Shown: one piece after another, positions 26,403 through 35,158 of the stretch
Position numbering within the stretch: position 1 is the stretch's first letter
Layout of the letters: each line of letters starts with the position of its first letter
From: Bacteroidales bacterium KHT7
GTDB taxonomy: Bacteria > Bacteroidota > Bacteroidia > Bacteroidales > Bacteroidaceae
Reading direction: 5' to 3'
DNA length: 64,000 bases
Assembly: GCA_900102385.1 (NCBI GenBank)
Contig: FNBQ01000016.1
Location: 20,774 to 84,773, forward strand
Translations under genes and position numbers: made by a program
Notes under the pieces: model-generated
What the model saw: the letters and a program-made list of their open reading frames with translations, nothing else
Told to the model about the DNA's origin: nothing
Database searches by the model: none

Positions 26403-26412
26403 AGTATCTTTG
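26382..26412 (+). promoter_or_regulatory. rplY operon promoter
   Basis: TTG (26382-26384), 20 nt, TATCTTTG (26405-26412). The TTG is inside the hairpin loop of the upstream terminator. A leader of about 90 nt follows. Confidence 0.65.
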
Positions 26413-26504
26413 CGCCGCTTTTCAGCACATCTTATGGTGAAATTCCGTGTGATGGCGAATTAGCAAAGTTTTTAATTTACTAATTTAGAGTAACACATTT
26501 AATT

Positions 26505-27098
26505 ATGAAATCAATTAACGTAGCAGGTTCTTTGAGAACCGAGACTGGTAAGAAGGGTACACGCGAACTTCGCAAGGGCGACATGATTCCTTGTGTATTG
26601 TACGGCGTAGAGAAGGACGAGAATGGCGCACCAAAGGCAACTGCATTCTCTGTAACTAACGCAGCTGTTCGTAACCTTATCTACTCTCCAGACATCTTCG
26701 TTGTAAACCTTAGCATCGACGGCAAGGAGTGCAAGGCAGTTCTTAAGGAGATTCAGTTCCACCCAGTAAAGGACAACATCCTTCACATCGACTTCTATCA
26801 GGTAACTGAGGACAAACCAATCGTAATGGAGGTTCCTATCAAGTTGAATGGTCTTGCAGAGGGTGTTAAGGCCGGTGGTAAGCTGGTTGCACAGGTTCGC
26901 AAGCTTAAGGTTAAGGCTCTTTACAACCAGATTCCAGAGAAGCTTGACATCGACGTTACTTCACTTGCTCTTGGTAAGACTATCAAGGTTGCTGCTCTTT
27001 CATTCGATGGTCTTGAGATCGTAACTTCTAAGGAGGTTGTTGTTTGCGGTGTTAAGATGACACGTAACGCTCGTTCTGCTGCAGAGGCTAACAAGTAA
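26505..27098 (+). CDS. rplY: Ribosomal protein bL25 (CTC form)
   Basis: 197 residues: the L25 domain (1-95, SINVAGSLRTETGKKGTREL, IPCVLYG) plus the C-terminal beta domain of the CTC form. It binds 5S rRNA. Codons are strongly biased to GGT, GCT, GTT and CGT, as in other highly expressed genes here (PFOR). First gene of rplY-pth-hslR. Confidence 0.97.
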   Translation: MKSINVAGSLRTETGKKGTRELRKGDMIPCVLYGVEKDENGAPKATAFSVTNAAVRNLIYSPDIFVVNLSIDGKECKAVLKEIQFHPVKDNILHIDFYQVTEDKPIVMEVPIKLNGLAEGVKAGGKLVAQVRKLKVKALYNQIPEKLDIDVTSLALGKTIKVAALSFDGLEIVTSKEVVVCGVKMTRNARSAAEANK

Positions 27099-27118
27099 TC
27101 ACAACGAACACTCGTTAA

Positions 27119-27682
27119 ATGAAGTATCTGATTGTAGGGCTGGGCAACATCGGAACAGAGTACGCTGGAACCCGCCACAACATAGGATTTAGAGTATTGG
27201 ACGCCCTCGCTAAGGCGTCCAATATTTCTTTTGAGTCGAACCATCTCGGAGCAACGGCACAACTAAACGTGAAGAATGCGCAGATGCTGCTGCTAAAGCC
27301 ATCGACCTACATGAACGAAAGCGGAAGAGCCGTGCGCTACTGGATGCAGAAGGAGAACATTCCGCTTGAGAACGTGCTGATAATAGTCGACGACCTGTCG
27401 CTCGAGGTGGGCGCAATACGCATAAAGCAGAAAGGCAGCGAGGCCGGACACAACGGCTTGAGAAGCATAACGGCATGCGTAGGCTCGCAGGCTTATGCCA
27501 GACTGAGATTCGGCATCGGAAACGACTTTCCGAAAGGGGCGCAGGTAGACTTCGTACTTGGCAAATTCAACGCCGACGACGAGAAGACCGTTGAAGAGCG
27601 CGCACAGGTTGCCATCGAAGCCATCAAGACATTCTGCCTTGCCGGCATAAACATAACAATGAACCAGTTCAACAACAAATAA
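27119..27682 (+). CDS. pth: Peptidyl-tRNA hydrolase
   Basis: 187 residues. It carries [18 protein letters not shown] at 7-24 with catalytic His20, [10 protein letters not shown] with the substrate-binding Asn, and DDLSLEVG. It frees tRNA from stalled peptidyl-tRNA. 20 nt after rplY, a pairing frequent in bacteria. Confidence 0.97.
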   Translation: MKYLIVGLGNIGTEYAGTRHNIGFRVLDALAKASNISFESNHLGATAQLNVKNAQMLLLKPSTYMNESGRAVRYWMQKENIPLENVLIIVDDLSLEVGAIRIKQKGSEAGHNGLRSITACVGSQAYARLRFGIGNDFPKGAQVDFVLGKFNADDEKTVEERAQVAIEAIKTFCLAGINITMNQFNNK

Positions 27683-27688
27683 CGCACA

Positions 27689-28132
27689 ATGGAAGCAAGA
27701 CTCGACAAGTGGCTGTGGGCTGCGCGCATCTTCAAGACGCGTACGCTGGCTTCGGAGGCATGCAAGAAAGGCAGGGTTTCGAGCAACGGAACTACGCTTA
27801 AAGCCTCGAAAATAGTTAAGGTAGGCGATGTGATTGACGTTAAGAAACCGCCTATCACCTACTCGTTCCGCATAAAGCAGGCCATAGAAAAGCGAGTCGG
27901 CGCAAAACTGATTCCAGATGTGCTGGAAAATGTTACTCGACCAGACCAGTACGAACTGCTCGAGATGAACAAGATTAGCGGTTTCGTGAACCGTGCACGA
28001 GGAACAGGACGACCTACAAAGAAAGACCGCCGAAGCCTCGACGAGTTTACAGAACCAGCCTTTGCCGGCGACTTCGACTTCATGGACTTCGATTTCGACC
28101 AAGACGACGATGAACTTGATGACGACGAATAA
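27689..28132 (+). CDS. hslR: S4-domain RNA-binding protein (Hsp15/HslR-like)
   Basis: 147 residues. S4 RNA-binding domain at 1-60 (RLDKWLWAARIFKTRTLA; ACKKGRVSSNG), a basic middle, and an acidic C-terminus (DDDELDDDE). Hsp15 rescues stalled 50S subunits carrying peptidyl-tRNA, which fits its place 6 nt after pth. Confidence 0.92.
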   Translation: MEARLDKWLWAARIFKTRTLASEACKKGRVSSNGTTLKASKIVKVGDVIDVKKPPITYSFRIKQAIEKRVGAKLIPDVLENVTRPDQYELLEMNKISGFVNRARGTGRPTKKDRRSLDEFTEPAFAGDFDFMDFDFDQDDDELDDDE

Positions 28133-28141
28133 TACACAACA

Positions 28142-28195
28142 TGCCAAGGTTTTGCGCCCACAAACAAAAACGGCGCAAGACTTCGGCATTTTTGT
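28142..28195 (+). terminator. rplY-pth-hslR terminator
   Basis: Nested stem TGCC/GGCA and TTGCGCC/GGCGCAA (28152-28158/28172-28178), followed by TTTTTG. Confidence 0.75.
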
Positions 28196-28259
28196 TATCT
28201 CCCCCTAACACATTCCGAAAATATCTAAAGGCATTTATTATAATTTTAAATAACAGAAA

Positions 28260-30629
28260 ATGAGATTCTTCTATTATCTTTTACCATTTATGCTTGCCGC
28301 TCCGGCACATGCACAAGAAAAACTCTATCACGACGAGTTCAACCTCGGCGATGTAACGCTTCTCGACGGCGTTCTGAAACACGCACGAGACCTTAACATC
28401 CAAACTCTTCTGAAATACGATACCGACCGACTTCTGGCTCCGTACCGAAAGGAAGCCGGACTCAACCCGAAGGCAAAATCGTTTCCAAACTGGGACGGAC
28501 TTGACGGACATGTAGGCGGACACTATCTCACCGCCCTCGCCATAAATGCGGCTACAGGCGACGAGGAATGCCGCAAGCGCATGGAATACATGATTGCCGA
28601 GCTGAAGGAATGTGCCGAGGCTAACGCCAAGAATCATCCCGACTGGGGAAAAGGCTATATTGGCGGTGTTCCGGGCAGCGCACAGTTGTGGTCTACATTC
28701 AAGGAAGGCAATTTCGGAAAATACCACTCTGCGTGGGTTCCGTTCTACAATATACACAAGATGTACGCAGGCTTGCGCGATGCGTGGCTCTACTGCGGCA
28801 ACGAGGACGCAAAGCAACTTTTCCTCGGATTCTGCGACTGGGCTGTGATGATAACATCAAAACTAAGCGACGAGCAGGTTGAGCAGGCTCTGCACACCGA
28901 ATATGGCGGTATGAACGAGGTTCTGGCAGATGCATACGCCATAACCAAGGACAAGAAATACCTCGACTGCGCCAAGCGATTCTCGCACAAGCGCATCCTC
29001 TACCCTCTTTCGCAGCACATCGACTGCCTCGACAATATGCACGCCAACACACAGGTTCCAAAAGTAATTGGTTTTGAGCGTATTGCCGAACTTTCGGGCG
29101 ATGCAGAATATCACAACGCGAGCCTCAACTTCTGGGATTTCGTTACCAACGACCGCTCTCTCGCCCTTGGCGGAAACAGCCGTCGCGAGCACTTCCCGAG
29201 CAAGGAGGCTTGTCAGGATTTCGTGACCGACATCGACGGCCCTGAGACCTGCAACACCAACAACATGCTGAAACTCACCGAAGATTTGCACCGTGCCAAT
29301 CCGCAGGCGATGTATGCCGATTTCTACGAGTTGGCAACATTCAACCACATCCTCTCGTCGCAGCATCCCGAGCACGGCGGATACGTCTATTTCACCTCGG
29401 CCCGTCCTCGCCACTACCGCAACTATTCAGCCCCTAACGAGGCTATGTGGTGCTGCGTAGGAACAGGTATGGAGAACCACGGCAAATACGGTCAGTTCAT
29501 TTACACGCACATCAACGATGCGTTGTTCGTCAACCTCTTTGCCGCTTCTGAACTCAACTGGAAGCAGAACGGCGTCGTAATCCGTCAGGAAACAAACTTC
29601 CCTTATTCAGAAACGAGCCGCATCACCATCGCCGAGGGCAAGGCAGCCTTCAAACTGATGGTGCGCTATCCGGGCTGGGTAAAGAGCGGCGACTTCAAGA
29701 TAAAGGTAAACGGCAAGGATTTCGGTTTTGTGAGCGGCCCTTCATCATACGTCTGCATCGACCGCAAATGGAAGAAAGGCGATGTTGTTGACATCGAATT
29801 CCCAATGCACAACAGCGTGAAATATCTGCCGAATCTGCCGAAATACATCGCTCTGATGCACGGCCCAATCCTGTTGGGCATGAAGACCGGAACAGAAGAC
29901 TTGGCTCATCTGATTGCCGACGACAGCCGATTCGGTCAGTTGGCAACAGGCAAGCAACTGCCTATCGACAAGGCTCCGATGCTGGTTTGCGACAACATCG
30001 AGAAGATTGCCGACGACATCAAGCCAATCGAGGGCAAGCCGCTGCACTTCAGCCTCGGTACAAAGATGATTAACGGCATAGAGGGCGAACTTCAGCCATT
30101 CTTCGAGATTCACGATTCGCGCTACATGATGTACTGGCTCGCCTTCACGGGCGACGGTTACAAGGCATACCTCGACCAGCTGAGCAAGGAAGAAGAGGCG
30201 CGCCAGAAACTCGAGGCTGCCACCGTCGATAAGGTTCAGCCGGGCGAGCAACAACCGGAGAGCGACCACTTTATGGAGACCGACAAATCGTTTGGCGGCA
30301 ACCAGAACAACTGCGGATTCCGCCAGACTTCGAACGGCAGTTTCTTCAGTTATCAGATGAAGACTGGAGGCGAAAAACTCCTGAAAGTGCGTCTGAAATT
30401 CTGGGGCGTAGACGACTGGCAGACCAACGAATTTGACATCTTCGTAGACGATGTTCTTGTAAAATCGGTAAACAATACCCGAAAATACCGCACATCGGCA
30501 TTCAAGTTCGAGGAATACGAGATTCCAGAATCTGCCGTAAAGAACAAGAAGCAGGTAAGAGTGAAGTTTGTTGCGCACAAGAACAAAGATGCCAAAATAT
30601 ACGAAGTTAGATTGCTAAAGGCTGAATAG
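28260..30629 (+). CDS. GH127 beta-L-arabinofuranosidase
   Basis: 789 residues with a signal peptide (PAHA-QE). The GH127 fold (old DUF1680) spans about 25-640. Residues matching the zinc-thiolate site of the family are Glu329 and Cys331 (GPETC) and Cys398-Cys399 (MWCCVGTGMENHG); one Cys of the pair is the nucleophile. C-terminal beta-sandwich domains follow to residue 789. Removes beta-L-arabinofuranose from plant glycans. It stands alone, with no Sus genes beside it. Confidence 0.93.
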   Translation: MRFFYYLLPFMLAAPAHAQEKLYHDEFNLGDVTLLDGVLKHARDLNIQTLLKYDTDRLLAPYRKEAGLNPKAKSFPNWDGLDGHVGGHYLTALAINAATGDEECRKRMEYMIAELKECAEANAKNHPDWGKGYIGGVPGSAQLWSTFKEGNFGKYHSAWVPFYNIHKMYAGLRDAWLYCGNEDAKQLFLGFCDWAVMITSKLSDEQVEQALHTEYGGMNEVLADAYAITKDKKYLDCAKRFSHKRILYPLSQHIDCLDNMHANTQVPKVIGFERIAELSGDAEYHNASLNFWDFVTNDRSLALGGNSRREHFPSKEACQDFVTDIDGPETCNTNNMLKLTEDLHRANPQAMYADFYELATFNHILSSQHPEHGGYVYFTSARPRHYRNYSAPNEAMWCCVGTGMENHGKYGQFIYTHINDALFVNLFAASELNWKQNGVVIRQETNFPYSETSRITIAEGKAAFKLMVRYPGWVKSGDFKIKVNGKDFGFVSGPSSYVCIDRKWKKGDVVDIEFPMHNSVKYLPNLPKYIALMHGPILLGMKTGTEDLAHLIADDSRFGQLATGKQLPIDKAPMLVCDNIEKIADDIKPIEGKPLHFSLGTKMINGIEGELQPFFEIHDSRYMMYWLAFTGDGYKAYLDQLSKEEEARQKLEAATVDKVQPGEQQPESDHFMETDKSFGGNQNNCGFRQTSNGSFFSYQMKTGGEKLLKVRLKFWGVDDWQTNEFDIFVDDVLVKSVNNTRKYRTSAFKFEEYEIPESAVKNKKQVRVKFVAHKNKDAKIYEVRLLKAE

Positions 30630-30650
30630 GCCTTGGCAATCGAGCCTCAC

Positions 30651-30696
30651 AAAAAGAGCCGCTTCCCGATATTTTCGTGGAAGCGGCTCTTTTTTA
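30651..30696. terminator. Strong bidirectional terminator
   Basis: AAAAGAGCCGCTTCC pairs perfectly with GGAAGCGGCTCTTTT (15 bp), with T-runs on both strands. Serves the GH127 gene (+) and the HIT gene (-). Confidence 0.9.
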
Positions 30697-30721
30697 TTCA
30701 AAATTCGTATCGAAGAATTCT

Positions 30722-31147
30722 TTACAAGTTTGCCTTTACCTTGTCTATCAACTCCTGATATTCGGCATCTGTAAGATATGTCTCCTGCGGATTCATGCGG
30801 AACACGCCGCCGAAATCAGGACCTCCCTTGTACTTTGGAACAAGATGGAAGTGCAAGTGACTCAGAGTGTCAGAATAAGCTCCATAGTTAATTTTCTCTG
30901 GGTTGAACGCCTTCTGCATAGCGCGTGTAACCTTAGCCACGTCGGCCATAAAAGCGTTGCGCTCCTCGTCAGAAAGTTCGTTGAGGTCGTTTACATGACC
31001 GTTGTAAGCCACGAGGCAGCGGCCGCGATATGTCTGCTCCTTGAAAAGGAATACGCGAGAAACGCTCAAAGAAGCAATCTCAATCATCAGATTGTGAAGA
31101 GTTTCGTTGTTAGTGCAGTATAGGCACTGTTTTGGATCACTGTACAT
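30722..31147 (-). CDS. HIT-family nucleotide hydrolase
   Basis: 141 residues. Histidine-triad motif HLHFHLVPK with catalytic His, and an N-terminal CLYC pair that may bind zinc. HIT enzymes hydrolyse nucleoside phosphoramidates or dinucleoside polyphosphates; the substrate is not evident. The promoter at 31180-31210 sits just before the antiporter's stop codon. Confidence 0.92.
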   Translation of the reverse strand: MYSDPKQCLYCTNNETLHNLMIEIASLSVSRVFLFKEQTYRGRCLVAYNGHVNDLNELSDEERNAFMADVAKVTRAMQKAFNPEKINYGAYSDTLSHLHFHLVPKYKGGPDFGGVFRMNPQETYLTDAEYQELIDKVKANL

Positions 31148-31179
31148 ACTATATAATTGTTTTTGTTAAATAGATATTG

Positions 31180-31210
31180 CAAATATAGCGTATTCTTGCC
31201 ATTCGCCCAA
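31180..31210 (-). promoter_or_regulatory. HIT gene promoter
   Basis: TTG (31208-31210), 20 nt, TATATTTG (31180-31187). Good match. Confidence 0.65.
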
Positions 31211-31214
31211 ATTT

Positions 31215-33470
31215 TCAGGCACGCAAATCGGGCAGCCTTTCAACATCGGCATTTTCGCCGACAGCCCACACCACGCTGCCCTCGCTAAGCACCGTGTCGC
31301 GGTTTGGCATCTGAATCTGCCCGTCAACCTCAATGCCCACAATAAGGCAATGATACTTGGCTTTTATTCCGCTCTGGCTGATGCTCTTTCCTGCAAAGAC
31401 CGATTCGGCGGTTATTACGAACTCCACGAGTTTCATCTCGCGGTCGTCGATGTCGAACTCCTCGTTTTCGAAGACATCGGCATTCATCGCCTCGATGAAT
31501 TTAGTAAGTTGCTCGTCCGTTCCTATAACCTCGAGTTTGTCGTGCGGATAGAGCCTTGTAAGCGCAACCGGGATGTTTATCCTGATGCTTCCCCGGATTA
31601 CCGATGCCACCGATATGTTAAACTTGTTGCCCAAGTCGAGTTCCTTCAGCGTCATGCCCTCCCAGCACGAGTTTTCGGGCAGAGAGACACTTGCCAGATG
31701 CAGTTCGTCGCTCATAAGCTGGGTGAGGTACGAGCCTTTCTTCTGCCCCATCGCCTCGGCATACCGCTCACGCGAATGAAGATTATTGAAGAATGTTTTT
31801 TCGAGCTGAATGCTTCGTTCCTGCAACTTCTTAGACGAGTACATGGCAAAGATAAGAACCAGTCCCACGGCAATAGAGAACGACATGCTGTAGCCAAACA
31901 AATGACCTATCACATACACAACCATTGCAAGCGCGATGAGCACCCTTGCTGCGACAAGCATTACAAGCGGAGCGATGTTCAGTCGGCTGTCGTTCCACAG
32001 AGCCTTGAACTCCTCGCTGCGGTTCTTCTTGGCAATCATGGCGCGAATGAAAGGCGCGATACACAGCAGCGTAAGCACGGCAACCGTCCATCTTGCATAC
32101 CTGAAAGGCATCAACTCCGAGAGGAACGGCAACAGCACATGGAACGCAAGCAGAATCGTTGCAACCGACAGCACCATATAGACTACCGTTACGCGCAAAA
32201 TCGACTTCAGCAAGCGATTCCAGTTGTTCTTATGCCTTATCAGCAGAGTTCCGCCGCTCGTATAATTGTCAATCAGATTGGCTATTTTCGAAGGCATGTA
32301 CCTTACCGCCACGTCGTAAGCCGGATTGCTCGCCTTTATCATGTACGGCGTTATGAAGGTTGTTATAACCGAAACAGCCACCACAACCGGATAAAGGAAG
32401 TGGCTCGTAACGCCGAGGCTCACTCCGAGGCTCGCTATGATGAAGGCAAACTCGCCAATCTGAGCCATGGAGAATCCGCTTCGAATGGCTACTTTCAGAG
32501 TCTGTCCCGAAAGCAGGTAACTTCCCGTTCCGAGAACCGACTGACCAATCAGAATCGCCGCCGTGATGGCAACAATAGGCTTCCAGTACTCGATGAGCAT
32601 CATAGGGTCTACCATCATTCCCACCGACACGAAGAATATCGCGCCAAACAAATCCTTCACGGGCGATACCAGACTTTCGATGCGTTCAGCCTCGAGCGTC
32701 TCGGCAAGAATACTTCCCATGATGAATGCACCGAAGGCAGCCGAGAAGCCGCACAAATCGGCAACAACAACCATCGCGAAGCACAATCCGAGAGCCACGA
32801 TAAGCATAGTCTCGTTGCTGAGCATCGACTTGAATTTCTTGAAGAACAGCGGAAGCAGAAAAATTCCGGTGATGAACCACAAGATGAGCAGTCCGCCAAG
32901 TTTCAGCAGCGAGAAAATCATCTTCTCGCCCTCGAAACTACGGCTGACAGCCATCGTGCTCAACATAACCATCAGCACTATGGCAAGAATATCCTCGATG
33001 ATGAGGACCGAGAGAACCAGTCCGGCAAACTTCTGCTGCCGCAGCCCAAGGTCGTCGAAAGCCTTGTAGATGATGGTGGTTGACGACATGGCGAGCATTC
33101 CTCCAAGAAAGAGAGAGTCCATCTGACTCCACCCAAAAAGTTTGCCAACGCCAACGCCAACGATTATCATGCATACGATGATGGAGCAGGCGGCGATGAC
33201 CGGCGCGCTGCCCATCTTCACAATCTTCTTGAACGAGAACTCCAAGCCAAGCGCAAAGAGCAAGAATATCACACCTATATCCGCCCACAAATGGATGTTG
33301 CCGGTGTCTATTACCGACGGCGTGTATGGCATGTGCGAACTTGCCAGAAAGCCTGCCACGATATAGCCCAGCACCACAGGCTGCCTGAGCCACTTAAACA
33401 ACAACGACACACAGCCTGCCACCACCAGAATTAGGGCGAGGTCTGATATTAAGCTTGGTAGTTCTCCCAT
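31215..33470 (-). CDS. CPA2-type cation/proton antiporter with RCK-C domains
   Basis: 751 residues. The N-terminal ~380 form a Na+/H+ exchanger (KefB/CPA2) with about 12 helices and the conserved AALGLEFS-like stretch FALGLEFSFKKI. An extra membrane region lies at about 410-535. Two TrkA-C/RCK-C modules follow, from about 585 and 675 (LDLGNKFNISVASVIRG; SGIKAKYHCLIVGIEVDG). Likely K+ or Na+ efflux in exchange for H+. 10 nt after pepT, probably one transcript. A 577-codon frame on the other strand is a shadow. Confidence 0.93.
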   Translation of the reverse strand: MGELPSLISDLALILVVAGCVSLLFKWLRQPVVLGYIVAGFLASSHMPYTPSVIDTGNIHLWADIGVIFLLFALGLEFSFKKIVKMGSAPVIAACSIIVCMIIVGVGVGKLFGWSQMDSLFLGGMLAMSSTTIIYKAFDDLGLRQQKFAGLVLSVLIIEDILAIVLMVMLSTMAVSRSFEGEKMIFSLLKLGGLLILWFITGIFLLPLFFKKFKSMLSNETMLIVALGLCFAMVVVADLCGFSAAFGAFIMGSILAETLEAERIESLVSPVKDLFGAIFFVSVGMMVDPMMLIEYWKPIVAITAAILIGQSVLGTGSYLLSGQTLKVAIRSGFSMAQIGEFAFIIASLGVSLGVTSHFLYPVVVAVSVITTFITPYMIKASNPAYDVAVRYMPSKIANLIDNYTSGGTLLIRHKNNWNRLLKSILRVTVVYMVLSVATILLAFHVLLPFLSELMPFRYARWTVAVLTLLCIAPFIRAMIAKKNRSEEFKALWNDSRLNIAPLVMLVAARVLIALAMVVYVIGHLFGYSMSFSIAVGLVLIFAMYSSKKLQERSIQLEKTFFNNLHSRERYAEAMGQKKGSYLTQLMSDELHLASVSLPENSCWEGMTLKELDLGNKFNISVASVIRGSIRINIPVALTRLYPHDKLEVIGTDEQLTKFIEAMNADVFENEEFDIDDREMKLVEFVITAESVFAGKSISQSGIKAKYHCLIVGIEVDGQIQMPNRDTVLSEGSVVWAVGENADVERLPDLRA

Positions 33471-33480
33471 ATTCAGTATT

Positions 33481-34701
33481 TTATTTCTTTAGCGATACAA
33501 CATTCTTTGCGATGGCAATAACCACGTTCTTAGCCTTCTCCATGCTCTGAACCGGAACGCACTCGTTTCTGCCGTGCATATTCAGGCCGCCGGCAAAGAT
33601 GTTAGGACAAGGCAAGCCCTTGAACGAAAGTTGTGCGCCGTCGGTGCCTCCGCGTATTGCGTGAATATTCGGCGTTACGCCGGCATCAAGCATCGACTTC
33701 TTTGCAAGGTCAATGACGAACATCACAGGCTCAATCTTCTCGCGCATATTGTAATACTGGTCGTGCATGTCGAGCGTAGCCGTTCCAGCACCGTAAATCA
33801 TGTTAATCTTAGCCACAACCTGCTTCATCAGTTCCTTGCGAGCCTCGAATTTCTTGCGGTCGTGGTCGCGGATAATGTACTGAAGCGTTGAGTTTTCAAC
33901 CGTTCCGCTCATGGCAATAAGGTGGAAAAAGCCCTCGTAGTTCTCTGTCTTGGCAGGAATCTCCTGTGCCGGAAGCATAGAGTTCAGTTCGATGGCAACG
34001 AGCGATGAGTTAATCATCTTGTTCTTTGCCGAACCCGGATGAACGTTCAGACCCTTCAGCGTGATTTTAGCCGCTGCCGCGTTGAAGTTCTCGAACTCAA
34101 GCTCTCCCACTTCGCCGCCGTCCATAGTGTAGGCGAAATCTGCGCCGAACAGCTCTACGTTAAAGTGATGCGCTCCCATGCCAATCTCCTCGTCTGGATT
34201 GAATGCCACGCGAATCTTTCCGTGCTTCCACTCCGGATGCTCCTTCAGTTCGACCATAGCCTGAACAATCTCGGCTATTCCGGCCTTGTCGTCTGCTCCC
34301 AGAAGCGTTGTTCCGTCGGTAACGATGATGTCCTCGCCAACGTGCGACTTCAGCTCAGGGAACTGGTCGGCACGAGTGTAAACCTCCTCATTCAGCTTGA
34401 TGTCGCCGCCCTCGTAGTGAACGATTCGTGGCTTGATGTCGGCACCGCTGCAATCGGGCGATGTGTCGTAGTGTGCAATGAAGCCCACGGTAGGCACTTC
34501 CTCATCGATGTTCGAAGGCAAGGTTGCGTAAACATATCCCATATCGTCGAGCACAACATCCTCAAGTCCTACAGCCTCAAGTTCATCTTTCAGATAACGT
34601 GCAATATTCCACTGCTTTGCCGAACTTGGCACAGTTTCAGAGTTTTCGTCCGACTGCGAATCGAACTTAACGTAATTAAGAAATCTTTCTACAATGTCCA
34701 T
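33481..34701 (-). CDS. pepT: Peptidase T (tripeptidase)
   Basis: 406 residues, M20B family. Metal ligands lie in [34 protein letters not shown] and [16 protein letters not shown], in order. A cytosolic aminopeptidase acting on tripeptides. First of two genes with the antiporter. Confidence 0.96.
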   Translation of the reverse strand: MDIVERFLNYVKFDSQSDENSETVPSSAKQWNIARYLKDELEAVGLEDVVLDDMGYVYATLPSNIDEEVPTVGFIAHYDTSPDCSGADIKPRIVHYEGGDIKLNEEVYTRADQFPELKSHVGEDIIVTDGTTLLGADDKAGIAEIVQAMVELKEHPEWKHGKIRVAFNPDEEIGMGAHHFNVELFGADFAYTMDGGEVGELEFENFNAAAAKITLKGLNVHPGSAKNKMINSSLVAIELNSMLPAQEIPAKTENYEGFFHLIAMSGTVENSTLQYIIRDHDRKKFEARKELMKQVVAKINMIYGAGTATLDMHDQYYNMREKIEPVMFVIDLAKKSMLDAGVTPNIHAIRGGTDGAQLSFKGLPCPNIFAGGLNMHGRNECVPVQSMEKAKNVVIAIAKNVVSLKK

Positions 34702-34721
34702 AAAAGTTATAATTTATTATG

Positions 34722-34729
34722 CAAAAATA
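34722..34729 (-). promoter_or_regulatory. -7 box of pepT
   Basis: TATTTTTG on the minus strand, 21 nt before the ATG; no well-spaced -33 TTG. Confidence 0.4.
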
Positions 34730-34934
34730 AGAATAAAAAATCACAATTCAGAATTGACAATGGACAATTCACTTAAGAATTGATAATTCACAATTCAGAA
34801 TTCATAATTACTGAGAGGTTATAAAGAACAATTATAAGACAAAATACTCTTTTGGGAAATACAAAATAGCGGCAAGGAAGAAGGTAGCAAGAGGGTAGGA
34901 AGATGGAAGATACATCTAAGTAAGCCGATAGCAA

Positions 34935-35044
34935 GGGGGTAGCAAGGGGATAGTAAGGGGGTAGCAAGGGGATAGTAAGGGGGTAGCAAGGGGATAGCAA
35001 GGGGATAGCAAGGGGGTAGCAAGGGGATAGCAAGGGGATAGCAA
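34935..35044. repeat. 11-bp tandem array (block C)
   Basis: Ten exact-length units of 11 bp alternating GGGGGTAGCAA and GGGGATAGCAA (or GTAA). It is preceded by AAGCCGATAGCAAG at 34922-34935 and, at 34740-34810, AATTGACAATT and AATTCACAATT runs. It occupies the gene-free stretch 34702-35158 between pepT and the restriction operon. Not a CRISPR: there are no spacers. Confidence 0.92.
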
Positions 35045-35158
35045 CGGAGAAGGTGCGGAGAGACAATAACGGGATTGTAAGCAGAACTGTGTCACAATCT
35101 TTCCGTTTTCCGCCCTTGTTTTTCAAAATGCAGGGGGATTCTCGGATTTTTTACAAAT

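Noticed and set aside
31350-33083. 577-codon open frame on the plus strand
   Set aside because: It lies antisense within the antiporter gene, the protein is rich in His, Arg and Gln with no domain, and the minus-strand product is a clear CPA2 family member.
34922-35050. CRISPR-like array
   Set aside because: Units are contiguous 11-mers with no spacers, and no cas gene is present.
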